Positions 34,256 to 41,035 of a DNA stretch of 64,000 nucleotides are shown here, piece after piece; within the stretch, counting starts at the first letter, position 1; each line of letters begins with the position of its first letter. The DNA is from Marinifilaceae bacterium (GTDB taxonomy: Bacteria; Bacteroidota; Bacteroidia; Bacteroidales; Marinifilaceae). A program made the translations under genes and the position numbers. The notes beneath the pieces were generated by a model. It did no database searches. It was not told the origin of the DNA and saw only the letters and a program-made list of their open reading frames with translations. The stretch lies in NCBI GenBank assembly GCA_016936255.1, contig JAFGYE010000002.1, forward strand, positions 1-64,000, read 5' to 3'.

Positions 34256-34693
34256 TCAACAAATAAAGCAACACAACACCTCTGGTTTTATGCGCTTGTT
34301 TCTGTCTGAATTACTGTCTTCAAATTCATGAAGATACCTTTCAGGTGCAAAAATTATTTGTGAGTTTATTGTTTGCGATGTGAAAAGTACTGTTTCTGAG
34401 GCAATCGGAGCCTTGTTTGCTTTTGTAATTACAGTTGTTGGGTTTGTTTTCAGATAAACTAAATCAAAATCACAACATACATTGTGATCTGAATGCACGA
34501 TATACGTATTTGTTGATTTTTTATTTTCCTTGCAACAACAATTGGTACAAGAAGTATCAGAATTTATTGAGATTGACATCTCGGAATAATCGCAGGTTGG
34601 GCAACTGTGCTTTAAAAGATGAATACCGCAAAATCCTGCAAGGTAGAATACCAGCAGAACAATAGATATGATATTTTTTATTCGTTGCAGCAT
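34256..34693 (-). CDS. Cys-rich membrane-anchored protein, HYC_CC_PP type
   Basis: A 145-residue protein with an N-terminal hydrophobic segment (about 8-24) and the pattern GIHLLKHSCPTC. Twelve cysteines fall in clusters at 22, 31, 34, 49, 52-54, 73-74 and 141, 142 and 145, ending in CCFIC. The layout matches the HYC_CC_PP family, small proteins found beside TonB-dependent receptors in Bacteroidota; their function is not established. Cysteine clusters of this type could bind soft metals. It is first in the set with the receptor and HMA protein, although the 155-base gap to the receptor leaves room for another promoter. Confidence 0.75.
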   Translation of the reverse strand: MLQRIKNIISIVLLVFYLAGFCGIHLLKHSCPTCDYSEMSISINSDTSCTNCCCKENKKSTNTYIVHSDHNVCCDFDLVYLKTNPTTVITKANKAPIASETVLFTSQTINSQIIFAPERYLHEFEDSNSDRNKRIKPEVLCCFIC

Positions 34694-34842
34694 CTTTAAA
34701 TAGACAGCTTTATTTGTTTTTTGTTATTGGTAAGACAATTATTATTCTAAATAGGGTGAAGCGTGATTGCAATTTTTTTGCTGTTTTTATATGAATACGT
34801 AAAAATAGTAATGATTTCTAATTGTTTTTTTATTTTTTGTCA

Positions 34843-34873
34843 AAATAAAAACCGAATCCAATGGATCCGGTTT
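34843..34873 (-). terminator. Terminator of the cytochrome b gene
   Basis: On the minus strand AAACCGGATCCA-TTGGATTCGGTTTTTATTTT forms a hairpin with one mismatch and a U-rich tail, 20 bases past the cytochrome b stop codon. Confidence 0.85.
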
Positions 34874-34892
34874 GTTATTTAAGATGGGGCTG

Positions 34893-35507
34893 TTAATGCC
34901 AACCCGTTATCATGCTTTTAAAATTACTGCTAATAGAACTTCCTATTGTACAAACATACAAATGTATAAACAGAAAAAGAGATAAAACAAAACCGATAAT
35001 CACATGTACTATCGCCGTAATTAATAAACCGCTGAATCCAAATATTTGAGGAATAATGATTTCAGGAAATAACATTGCCGTGCCACTTGCTATAATAATA
35101 GGAAATCCAACATACATAGCGGTTGAGTAAATGAAACGTTGCATTGGATTAAATTTATTTTCAGCCGATATCGGATAGGGAGAATCCTGCTTTTTAAACA
35201 TTCCAAAAAGGTAGTATACCGATTGGTTGTAGATTCGGGTCAGTAAGCCTTTGGTTTTCATTTTGTATTGTTTTCCATTTGATGTAAACAGATTTCCAAA
35301 AATAAAAAGAAGGTAATTAAGACTTATCAGTATGCCGCAAAGGTTATGGAACTCAACAGATCGTTCAAAGGAAATCAACAGAGGATTCTCAGGATTTGAA
35401 TATTGCATACTAACTCCCGTAACCAAAAGAGTAATAAAAAGGATTGCATTCATCCAGTGCCAGATACGAATCCAAATTGGATATAAATAAAGTTTTTCGC
35501 TAGCCAT
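34893..35507 (-). CDS. Cytochrome b561-type membrane protein
   Basis: The start at 35507 gives MASEKLYLYPIWIRIWHWMN and 204 residues. The longer ORF runs back into the heptahaem gene. Four membrane helices carry histidines typical of di-haem hydrogenase/thiosulfate-reductase cytochrome b subunits: IRIWHWMN, VEFHNLCG, AIVHVIIG and LFIHLYVC. It begins one base after the stop of the heptahaem cytochrome gene, so the two are tightly coupled. It probably exchanges electrons with menaquinol and passes them to, or takes them from, the anchored heptahaem protein in the periplasm. No catalytic molybdenum or hydrogenase subunit is nearby. Confidence 0.85.
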   Translation of the reverse strand: MASEKLYLYPIWIRIWHWMNAILFITLLVTGVSMQYSNPENPLLISFERSVEFHNLCGILISLNYLLFIFGNLFTSNGKQYKMKTKGLLTRIYNQSVYYLFGMFKKQDSPYPISAENKFNPMQRFIYSTAMYVGFPIIIASGTAMLFPEIIIPQIFGFSGLLITAIVHVIIGFVLSLFLFIHLYVCTIGSSISSNFKSMITGWH

Positions 35508-35508
35508 A

Positions 35509-36471
35509 TTATTTACGTTTAAAGATTCTGAAAATGGTGTGAATGAAAATTCCAGATAGCACCAACCCAAAAATAATTACACTTAATATATTCAAATACT
35601 TATTACGGTTCGCACCTATAACGTACGATTCATTTATAATTACCGCGTTAATGAAACCGTTGCTTTTGCGTGATTCCATACTTTTGTACTTATACAGACT
35701 AGCCATTAAGCGTGAGTTTTCAGAATGACATTTAGTACATTCCCGAATAGCATTCTCTTTTGGCATAACAACGTGGCTTATCAGCAGGCTGTCATTTAGT
35801 TGTGTATGACACTCGATGCATCTAACATTCTTAAAATGAAGCTCTTGATTTGGCAGCCAGTCGTGTGTCTTAAGAATATTGATGTTTTCCCTTTCGGTGA
35901 GTAATTCAAATTGACTTATATCAGCATGACATTTTAAACAAATATTATTGTCGTAAGTAACTGTTTCTGAAATTTTCCCACCTTTACTTGCCTGTGTTTT
36001 GTAGGAGTGTGGATTGTGGCAGCTCCAGCAGTTGAAGGCATCAGGTGCCCGATTGTAATGCATACTCTCATTAAAAGCAACTTCAATCTCATCAAAATGA
36101 AATTTAGCATACTCAGGATCACCGCCATGGCAATCATTACATGCGTACATTAGTCCCATTCTCAAATTGCCATCATGAGGGAATGTTTGATATTCAGGCG
36201 AATGGCAATCAGTACAATCAAACATTCCATGATTGGATTGCACATAAGCGATGGTATCAATTACTCTATTGTCACACATTGCTTCTTTTATCTCAATGCC
36301 AAAATCTTCATTCATATATTTGAATGTGTGATTTCCATGGCATTTAAGGCATTTTTGGTTTTTGTCGTTGCCAGACTGATTTTCTTCATTTGTTTCCTGC
36401 CCGAAACCAAAAGAAACAGTGCAAAGGAAACTAACAATCAGAATAATATGTTTAAAATTGCTTAGGTTCAT
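35509..36471 (-). CDS. Heptahaem cytochrome c with C-terminal membrane anchor
   Basis: From ATG 36471 it has 320 residues; the ORF can be read from a TTG two codons earlier. A signal peptide (1-24) is followed by seven CxxCH motifs at 41, 86, 111, 148, 178, 218 and 245, then one membrane helix at about 293-312 with a basic tail. Many further histidines could be axial ligands. It should lie in the periplasm anchored to the inner membrane. It overlaps in function with NapC/NrfH-type or Cyc2-like donors but is larger and different in spacing. The adjoining cytochrome b suggests a quinone-linked module of two subunits. Confidence 0.9.
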   Translation of the reverse strand: MNLSNFKHIILIVSFLCTVSFGFGQETNEENQSGNDKNQKCLKCHGNHTFKYMNEDFGIEIKEAMCDNRVIDTIAYVQSNHGMFDCTDCHSPEYQTFPHDGNLRMGLMYACNDCHGGDPEYAKFHFDEIEVAFNESMHYNRAPDAFNCWSCHNPHSYKTQASKGGKISETVTYDNNICLKCHADISQFELLTERENINILKTHDWLPNQELHFKNVRCIECHTQLNDSLLISHVVMPKENAIRECTKCHSENSRLMASLYKYKSMESRKSNGFINAVIINESYVIGANRNKYLNILSVIIFGLVLSGIFIHTIFRIFKRK

Positions 36472-36515
36472 GCTCAAGTTATTAAGTGTTGCAATTTGGC
36501 TTTATTAAATTTTCA

Positions 36516-36543
36516 GAAAAAAAGGGTATAAAAATTATACCCC
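36516..36543 (-). terminator. Terminator inside the cytochrome set
   Basis: On the minus strand GGGTATA-ATTTT-TATACCC is followed by TTTTTTTC. It lies between the monohaem cytochrome gene and the heptahaem gene, all on the same strand, so it should end or attenuate transcripts of the first three genes before the last two. Confidence 0.85.
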
Positions 36544-36564
36544 TTTTTAATGTCTGAATATCGA

Positions 36565-36969
36565 TTACTTTTTAAATGTACGCATGTAGTTTACAAGAGC
36601 CCATCGATCTTTTTTGCTTGGAATTTTAGTTTCATAGTTAGGCATTTCATCTCTTCCGAAAATAGCTTTGTACATCATTTCGCCATCAGTTTGAGCTTGA
36701 AAATCAGAATCTGAAAAATCACCAGGGAAGGTTTTAAGACGAGCTGCTTTTGGTCCGTCTCCTAATCCTGCATTACCATGGCATGAACGACAATGTTTCA
36801 TGTAAACCATTTTTCCTGTGTTCACACTGGCTTTATCATTAGCTAATGGGTTTTCCATGCTTTTATATTCTGCAGGTACTTCCCAGGCTTCAGCTTTTTT
36901 TTGTTGTGCAGTAAATGCAAATCCTACCACCGCAATTGCAATAAGGATAAAAAATTTCATCTTTTTCAT
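36565..36969 (-). CDS. Monohaem class I cytochrome c
   Basis: A 134-residue exported protein with a signal peptide (about 1-20) and one haem motif, CRSCH, at 60-64. The distal Met is probably Met 109 in GRDEMPNYE, and the closing helix RWALVNYMRTF is typical of class I cytochromes. It is likely a small soluble electron carrier in the periplasm. It is third in the set after the lipoprotein cytochrome and the DUF5777 barrel and could shuttle electrons between the inner-membrane module and the outer membrane. A strong terminator follows. Confidence 0.92.
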   Translation of the reverse strand: MKKMKFFILIAIAVVGFAFTAQQKKAEAWEVPAEYKSMENPLANDKASVNTGKMVYMKHCRSCHGNAGLGDGPKAARLKTFPGDFSDSDFQAQTDGEMMYKAIFGRDEMPNYETKIPSKKDRWALVNYMRTFKK

Positions 36970-36998
36970 AAGTAACTTTTTTTAATTAAGAGAATTAA

Positions 36999-37913
36999 CT
37001 AGAACCTTACTAAGATATTAAATCCTACAAGAAAGTCGCCGTCTCCAATTTTATTTTTATTGTATAAAATGTTCCTTTGTGGAGTAATTCCCTCATAGTT
37101 CGACATAAACACCTGGAACACGTGAGTACTAGTACCAATTTCCATACCAAAAGTTAAATTGGCTTCAGGATCGGTTTGATCTGAATTGGTAAATTCTCTC
37201 ATATCATCAATGTTTAATGGCTGATCATATTCAAAAAATACAGACATCGAAGGTGTTACTTTAGCTCTACCAGAAAGGGTAATTGCTACCTTGTCATGTT
37301 CAACTAAAGAATCTGTTTTATTAAAATGCGTAAAACTTGGAGCTAATTGCAACGAGATATTCTCATTAAATTTGTGTGCTACTATTAACTGAGAAAAATA
37401 TCCCAATCTATCTGAGAATGCATAGTCATTACCAAAAACTACTTCATCTTGAGAGTTAATTGATAGATTTCCATACAATGCTACAGAAACAGGAATTGAA
37501 TTCGATTCTGTTTGTGTGAAAAGTCTGTATTTTCCATGAAATTCCTGCAGTTTAAATTCTTTAGTATATCCGTAACCCAACATGAATTTTTCGGTAACAC
37601 CATAATTTATTCCCATGCGAATGTTTGAGGTGGCATAAATACCAAAAACATCTTCCAATCCATTTTCGATTAATCCAAAACGGTGTTGAATATGTAATTC
37701 AAATTCGCCGGCAAATGGAGTTACTGTAGTTTGAGTTTCTCCAAGAAGTCCAGACTCAAAAGTACCGGTAACAGGATCGTTTGCAAATTCATCTTCTTGA
37801 GCAAAGCAATTTTGTGATGCACTCAAGACGATAGCAAGAAACAAGAAGAAAGGGAACATCCATGAAAAAGTCATTTTCATAAATTTTTGAATTGAATATT
37901 TAGATCTTATCAT
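36999..37913 (-). CDS. DUF5777-type outer-membrane beta-barrel protein
   Basis: The start at 37913 avoids overlap with the upstream gene and gives 304 residues with a signal segment (MFPFFLFLAIVLSAS...CFAQ). The rest is a run of amphipathic strands alternating with turns and ends in the aromatic FNILVRF, as outer-membrane barrels do. The pattern fits DUF5777, a Bacteroidota family often found near cytochrome genes; its function is not established. Set between a lipoprotein cytochrome and a soluble cytochrome, it may be a porin-like partner for moving electrons through the outer membrane. No haem motif is present in the barrel itself. Confidence 0.75.
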   Translation of the reverse strand: MIRSKYSIQKFMKMTFSWMFPFFLFLAIVLSASQNCFAQEDEFANDPVTGTFESGLLGETQTTVTPFAGEFELHIQHRFGLIENGLEDVFGIYATSNIRMGINYGVTEKFMLGYGYTKEFKLQEFHGKYRLFTQTESNSIPVSVALYGNLSINSQDEVVFGNDYAFSDRLGYFSQLIVAHKFNENISLQLAPSFTHFNKTDSLVEHDKVAITLSGRAKVTPSMSVFFEYDQPLNIDDMREFTNSDQTDPEANLTFGMEIGTSTHVFQVFMSNYEGITPQRNILYNKNKIGDGDFLVGFNILVRF

Positions 37914-37924
37914 AGTGTATAGTT

Positions 37925-38296
37925 TTAATTGTCGTTGGCACCTCGGGTTATCCACTCAAGAATTAATTGTTTTTCAGTTAATGAAGCTCGGGTACTGTGA
38001 GATCCTGATTGTAATTTTGTATACAATTCGCTGGAGCCTGGAAGATCAACATTTATATAACCTCCGGTAGTTAATGCATTAAATGCATTGGATGCTCTTA
38101 GATCCGGATTAATTCCACCATCATGACAGCTAATGCAATTGGAAGTGAATATGGGTACGATATCCGTACTAAAGGAGATTTCCTGGTCAGGTGGTATAAC
38201 GATTTGATCCACTTCAATGGTATCGTATTCGCACGAAACAAAACACAGAGTTGTCAGGAAAACCAGTAAAAGACTTACTAAGTTGTTCTTTTGCAT
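37925..38296 (-). CDS. Monohaem cytochrome c lipoprotein
   Basis: A 123-residue lipoprotein whose signal ends CFVSC (lipidated Cys 22). It has one haem motif, CISCH, at 54-58 in the context FSTDIVPIFTSNCISCHDGG, a form seen in the cytochrome domain of planctomycete-type and Bacteroidota lipoproteins. The C-terminal LTEKQLILEWITRGA helix is also typical of that family. It is the first gene of the cytochrome set and would be anchored in the outer membrane near the DUF5777 barrel. The shared 16-bp motif lies about 145 bases upstream. Confidence 0.88.
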   Translation of the reverse strand: MQKNNLVSLLLVFLTTLCFVSCEYDTIEVDQIVIPPDQEISFSTDIVPIFTSNCISCHDGGINPDLRASNAFNALTTGGYINVDLPGSSELYTKLQSGSHSTRASLTEKQLILEWITRGANDN

Positions 38297-38438
38297 AGTA
38301 TTGAGGTTTTTAAATTTAAGTACTAATTAGTGATAGCAAGGATTTAACCTTATCCAATAAAGATAAATATTTGTCTTTAGCGCGATTGTATTGTTACGCC
38401 GAGATTTATTTTATGAAAAAAAGGAATTTGTCTAATAC

Positions 38439-38454
38439 AAATCGACATTTATCA
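38439..38454 (+). promoter_or_regulatory. Candidate Crp/Fnr-type operator in the divergent region
   Basis: AAATCGACATTTATCA is the exact reverse complement of 30081-30096. Its core is an imperfect TGAT-N4-ATCA-type dyad. It lies between the Crp/Fnr-family gene and the cytochrome set, suggesting autoregulation and control of the cytochromes. Confidence 0.5.
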
Positions 38455-38483
38455 GTCTTTTACTAGGCTTATATCAGTCTTTT
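38450..38483 (+). repeat. Direct repeats TATCAGTCTTTT, 22 bases apart
   Basis: TATCAGTCTTTT occurs at 38450-38461 and again at 38472-38483, a period of two DNA helical turns. The first copy overlaps the end of the candidate operator. The phasing suggests two proteins bound on the same face of the helix. Confidence 0.45.
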
Positions 38484-38635
38484 TTTTTATATTTAATAGT
38501 TGTTAAAAAAATTTAAAAAATATGCAAGTGTGCTAAGAAGCATTTTTTATTAGAAATTCACTATTTGTTTTTGTAAAATTTTCAAATAGATTTGACGGCT
38601 GACTACTAATTTGTACCCTATATCTCTAAACTACT

Positions 38636-39340
38636 ATGGCTAAATTCTCAAAATCGGATAATTGCAAAAATTGCCTTGATTGCAATATGCGCATCCCGAT
38701 GTTAAGTACTCTTTCCCGCCCGGAACTAATTGAATTGAATGAAAACAGGTTTGAAGTAAAGTTTAAGGCTGGAGAAACAATATTTAAACAAGGAACTTCT
38801 GCAACTCATCTATTAATTTTGACAACAGGTTTGGCAAAATTATACGTGGAAGGTGTTCAGGATAAACAGTTGATAATTAGAATAATTAGACCTTGGGAAA
38901 TCATTGGGCAGGCATCTTTGTATTTTGATAACAGACATCATTATTCGATTGCCGCACTTGATAATACTACTGCTTGTTTTATTGAAATAAATGCTTTTAA
39001 AAAAGCCATTCAATCAAATCCACTATTTGCCGAGGAATTCATTAAGAATTGCACGCAAAAAGGAATCTTTTCTTTTGAAAAAATGGTGAGTTTATCGCAA
39101 AAACAAATGCACGGTCGCATAGCCGACGGACTTATTTATCTTTCGGGCAAAGTGTATGAAGCCCTGAACTTTGATTTACATCTTTCAAGGCAAGATGTTG
39201 CAGATCTGACAGGCATGTCGAAGGATAGTGCGATTAGAATTCTAAAAGAATTTCATAATGAAGGTATTATTGAATTGGATGGCAGGAAGTTAAAAATATT
39301 AAATTACGGACAGCTGGAACGAATTAGCGAAACTGGTTGA
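38636..39340 (+). CDS. Crp/Fnr-family transcription regulator with N-terminal Cys cluster
   Basis: A 234-residue regulator. The cyclic-nucleotide-binding-like barrel spans about 20-140 (FKAGETIFKQGTSATHLLILTTGLAKLY) and the winged helix about 150-225 (LSRQDVADLTGMSKDSAIRILKEF). The N-terminus has CKNCLDC (Cys 10, 13, 16), with another Cys in TTACFIEI, resembling the four Cys of oxygen-sensing FNR although with different spacing. The recognition helix keeps Arg but replaces the Glu and Ser of FNR's ExxSR with Asp and Ile. It is divergent from the cytochrome set and has candidate operators in the shared upstream region. The likely signal is redox or oxygen, but this is inference. Confidence 0.9.
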   Translation: MAKFSKSDNCKNCLDCNMRIPMLSTLSRPELIELNENRFEVKFKAGETIFKQGTSATHLLILTTGLAKLYVEGVQDKQLIIRIIRPWEIIGQASLYFDNRHHYSIAALDNTTACFIEINAFKKAIQSNPLFAEEFIKNCTQKGIFSFEKMVSLSQKQMHGRIADGLIYLSGKVYEALNFDLHLSRQDVADLTGMSKDSAIRILKEFHNEGIIELDGRKLKILNYGQLERISETG

Positions 39341-39352
39341 AAAATATAATAG

Positions 39353-39387
39353 AACGGGAGGAAATATCCTCTCGTTTTTATTTTATA
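39353..39387 (+). terminator. Terminator after the Crp/Fnr gene
   Basis: AACGGGAGGA-AATA-TCCTCTCGTT, with one mismatch, is followed by TTTATTTTAT. It lies between convergent genes and may act for both, though the minus-strand tail is weaker. Confidence 0.8.
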
Positions 39388-40358
39388 AGAAGTTCATCAA
39401 GATTTCGTTCAATTACTTTTTTATTCAGATTTTTGCCAATTATTACAATTTTATTTTCTTTTAATTCACCTTCTTCCCAAACTTTTCCAACAGTGGCTTG
39501 TATTTGAGTATGTACGGATTGAAGAATAATTCGTTTGTTAATTCCTTTTAAAAATAGAATTCCTTTAATTCGGTAAATACTATCCTGATTAAATTTAAGA
39601 AATGCGTCTAACCACATGCCTAATTTCATTTGATCCATTGGAGTTGATGAAGTGTAACACATGCTTTCAATTTTATGTGTTGTTTTGTTCGCGGTATTTG
39701 AATTTGCTTCAAGTCCTAATACAAATTGGAAAACCTTAGCTGGATCATAAGAGAATGAATCAAGTAAATTTTTGTTTGCCGGTTTTGCAAATACGCATTC
39801 TTCAATTCGGGCAAACTTGTTAATCTTTTCAATTTCCGTTTTAATCGCACCTGTTTTTTCACGACCAGCTGCATCTGTTTTATTTATTAATATCTGATCT
39901 GATATTGCTATTTGCTTAGTTAGAACAGTTTCCTTCTCCAATAGATTAAATGCATTTTCAGCATCAACCAAACAAATTACTGCGTCCAATTCAAATTCTT
40001 TTTTTATGAACGGATCGGTAATAAATGAAGCTAAAATACTACCCGGATCCGCAATTCCGGTAGTTTCTATAAGCAGGTGATTGAATTGATGATTTGATTG
40101 AATCAGATTTTTTAAAACGACATACAATTCATCATTCAAACTGCAGCAAATACAACCATTACTTAATTCAAAAATGTTTTCGTTTTTAACGTTGGCAACT
40201 AACTCGGAATCAATGTTTACTTCACCAAATTCATTTTCGATAACGGCGAATTTTTTATTAGGATAGCTCGATATTAAGTGATTAAGCAGACTGGTTTTTC
40301 CTGCACCTAAGAAACCGGTAATTACAGTAACTGGAATTTTTGACATAATCATATTCAT
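39378..40358 (-). CDS. CobW/COG0523-family GTP-binding metallochaperone
   Basis: A 326-residue G3E GTPase. Walker A GFLGAGKTS is at about 15-23, the metal-binding CxCC motif is GCICC at 68-72, Walker B lies in HLLIETTGIADP, and the base-recognition motif is NKTD. A CobW C-terminal domain with SMCYTSSTPMDQMKLGMWLDAFL follows. Known relatives deliver zinc, cobalt or iron to client proteins or help in metal-limited growth; which metal applies here cannot be told. It starts directly at the end of the nitroreductase gene (an ATG at 40346 is also possible), so the two form an operon. No Zur box was recognised. Confidence 0.9.
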   Translation of the reverse strand: MNMIMSKIPVTVITGFLGAGKTSLLNHLISSYPNKKFAVIENEFGEVNIDSELVANVKNENIFELSNGCICCSLNDELYVVLKNLIQSNHQFNHLLIETTGIADPGSILASFITDPFIKKEFELDAVICLVDAENAFNLLEKETVLTKQIAISDQILINKTDAAGREKTGAIKTEIEKINKFARIEECVFAKPANKNLLDSFSYDPAKVFQFVLGLEANSNTANKTTHKIESMCYTSSTPMDQMKLGMWLDAFLKFNQDSIYRIKGILFLKGINKRIILQSVHTQIQATVGKVWEEGELKENKIVIIGKNLNKKVIERNLDELLIK

Positions 40359-40874
40359 TTAAAACTTTTCCCAGTGAACAATTTCATTTAATGATTTTCT
40401 TTTCTTTTGAGGTGGTATCCTGTCCGATGGATATCCTAAGGATAGAATCGCAACAGGCTCAATATAATCAGGCAGATTAAAAAAATCAATGCATTTCTGA
40501 ACGTGAAAATTACAGATCCAACAAGTTCCCAAGCCAAGTTCTGTTGCCTGAAGAGTCATGTGATCGATAGCAATTGCAACATCAATATCACAATGATCTT
40601 TGCCGTCTTCACTTCTTTTCCATGATTGAGAGTGATCGCCACAAATCACGATATAAACAGGAGCTTCATTAAACCATTCACGATGATAAATTTCAGAGAA
40701 TTTTCTGTGATTCTCAGGTTCACGAATTAGAATAAAATGCCAAGGCTGATTGTTCACTGCTGAAGGCGCAATTTGTCCGGCTTCTAATATTTTAATTAAT
40801 TTTTCATGCTCTATCTCTTTCGGTTGATAGGAGCGGACTGAATATCTTTTCTGGATAAGTTCTTTAAAATTCAT
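40359..40874 (-). CDS. Nitroreductase-family flavoprotein
   Basis: The start at 40874 gives MNFKELIQKRYSVRSYQPKEI and 171 residues, the usual N-terminus; the longer ORF adds 13 residues of leader. The family's FMN-binding segments are present: KRYSVRSY, AGQIAPSAVNNQPWHFILI and TELGLGTCWICNF, ending GYPSDRIPPQKKRKSLNEIVHW. It should use FMN and NAD(P)H to reduce small oxidised compounds; the natural substrate is unknown. It is paired with the CobW-type GTPase downstream and divergent from the MFS transporter. Confidence 0.9.
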   Translation of the reverse strand: MNFKELIQKRYSVRSYQPKEIEHEKLIKILEAGQIAPSAVNNQPWHFILIREPENHRKFSEIYHREWFNEAPVYIVICGDHSQSWKRSEDGKDHCDIDVAIAIDHMTLQATELGLGTCWICNFHVQKCIDFFNLPDYIEPVAILSLGYPSDRIPPQKKRKSLNEIVHWEKF

Positions 40875-41000
40875 TTCAACATTTATTGGTGCCTGCTGCA
40901 ATATTTTCCACAAAAATGTGAAATTAATAAGACATGATGCTTATGATTTTTCATTTTGTTTGGCATGTTTGTTTTGTCTGTGCCATTCATAACATTTTTG

Positions 41001-41008
41001 TACCTTTG
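41001..41008 (+). promoter_or_regulatory. Promoter -7 element of the MFS operon
   Basis: TACCTTTG matches TAnnTTTG and lies 27 bases before the ATG. The nearest TTTTG upstream ends 24 bases before it, longer than the usual spacer. An AGAGGAG Shine-Dalgarno-like sequence lies between it and the start codon. Confidence 0.5.
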
Positions 41009-41035
41009 GCAATCAATTTTTAGAGGAGAATATCG

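Larger units (their letters stand above)
38297..38635. other. Divergent promoter region between cytochrome set and Crp/Fnr gene
   Basis: No ORF. It holds the 16-bp motif (38439-38454), a pair of direct repeats 22 bases apart (38450-38461 and 38472-38483) and runs of T and A. It must carry promoters for both directions. I find only an imperfect -7 (TATCTTTA, minus strand, near 38360) for the cytochrome set. Confidence 0.5.
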
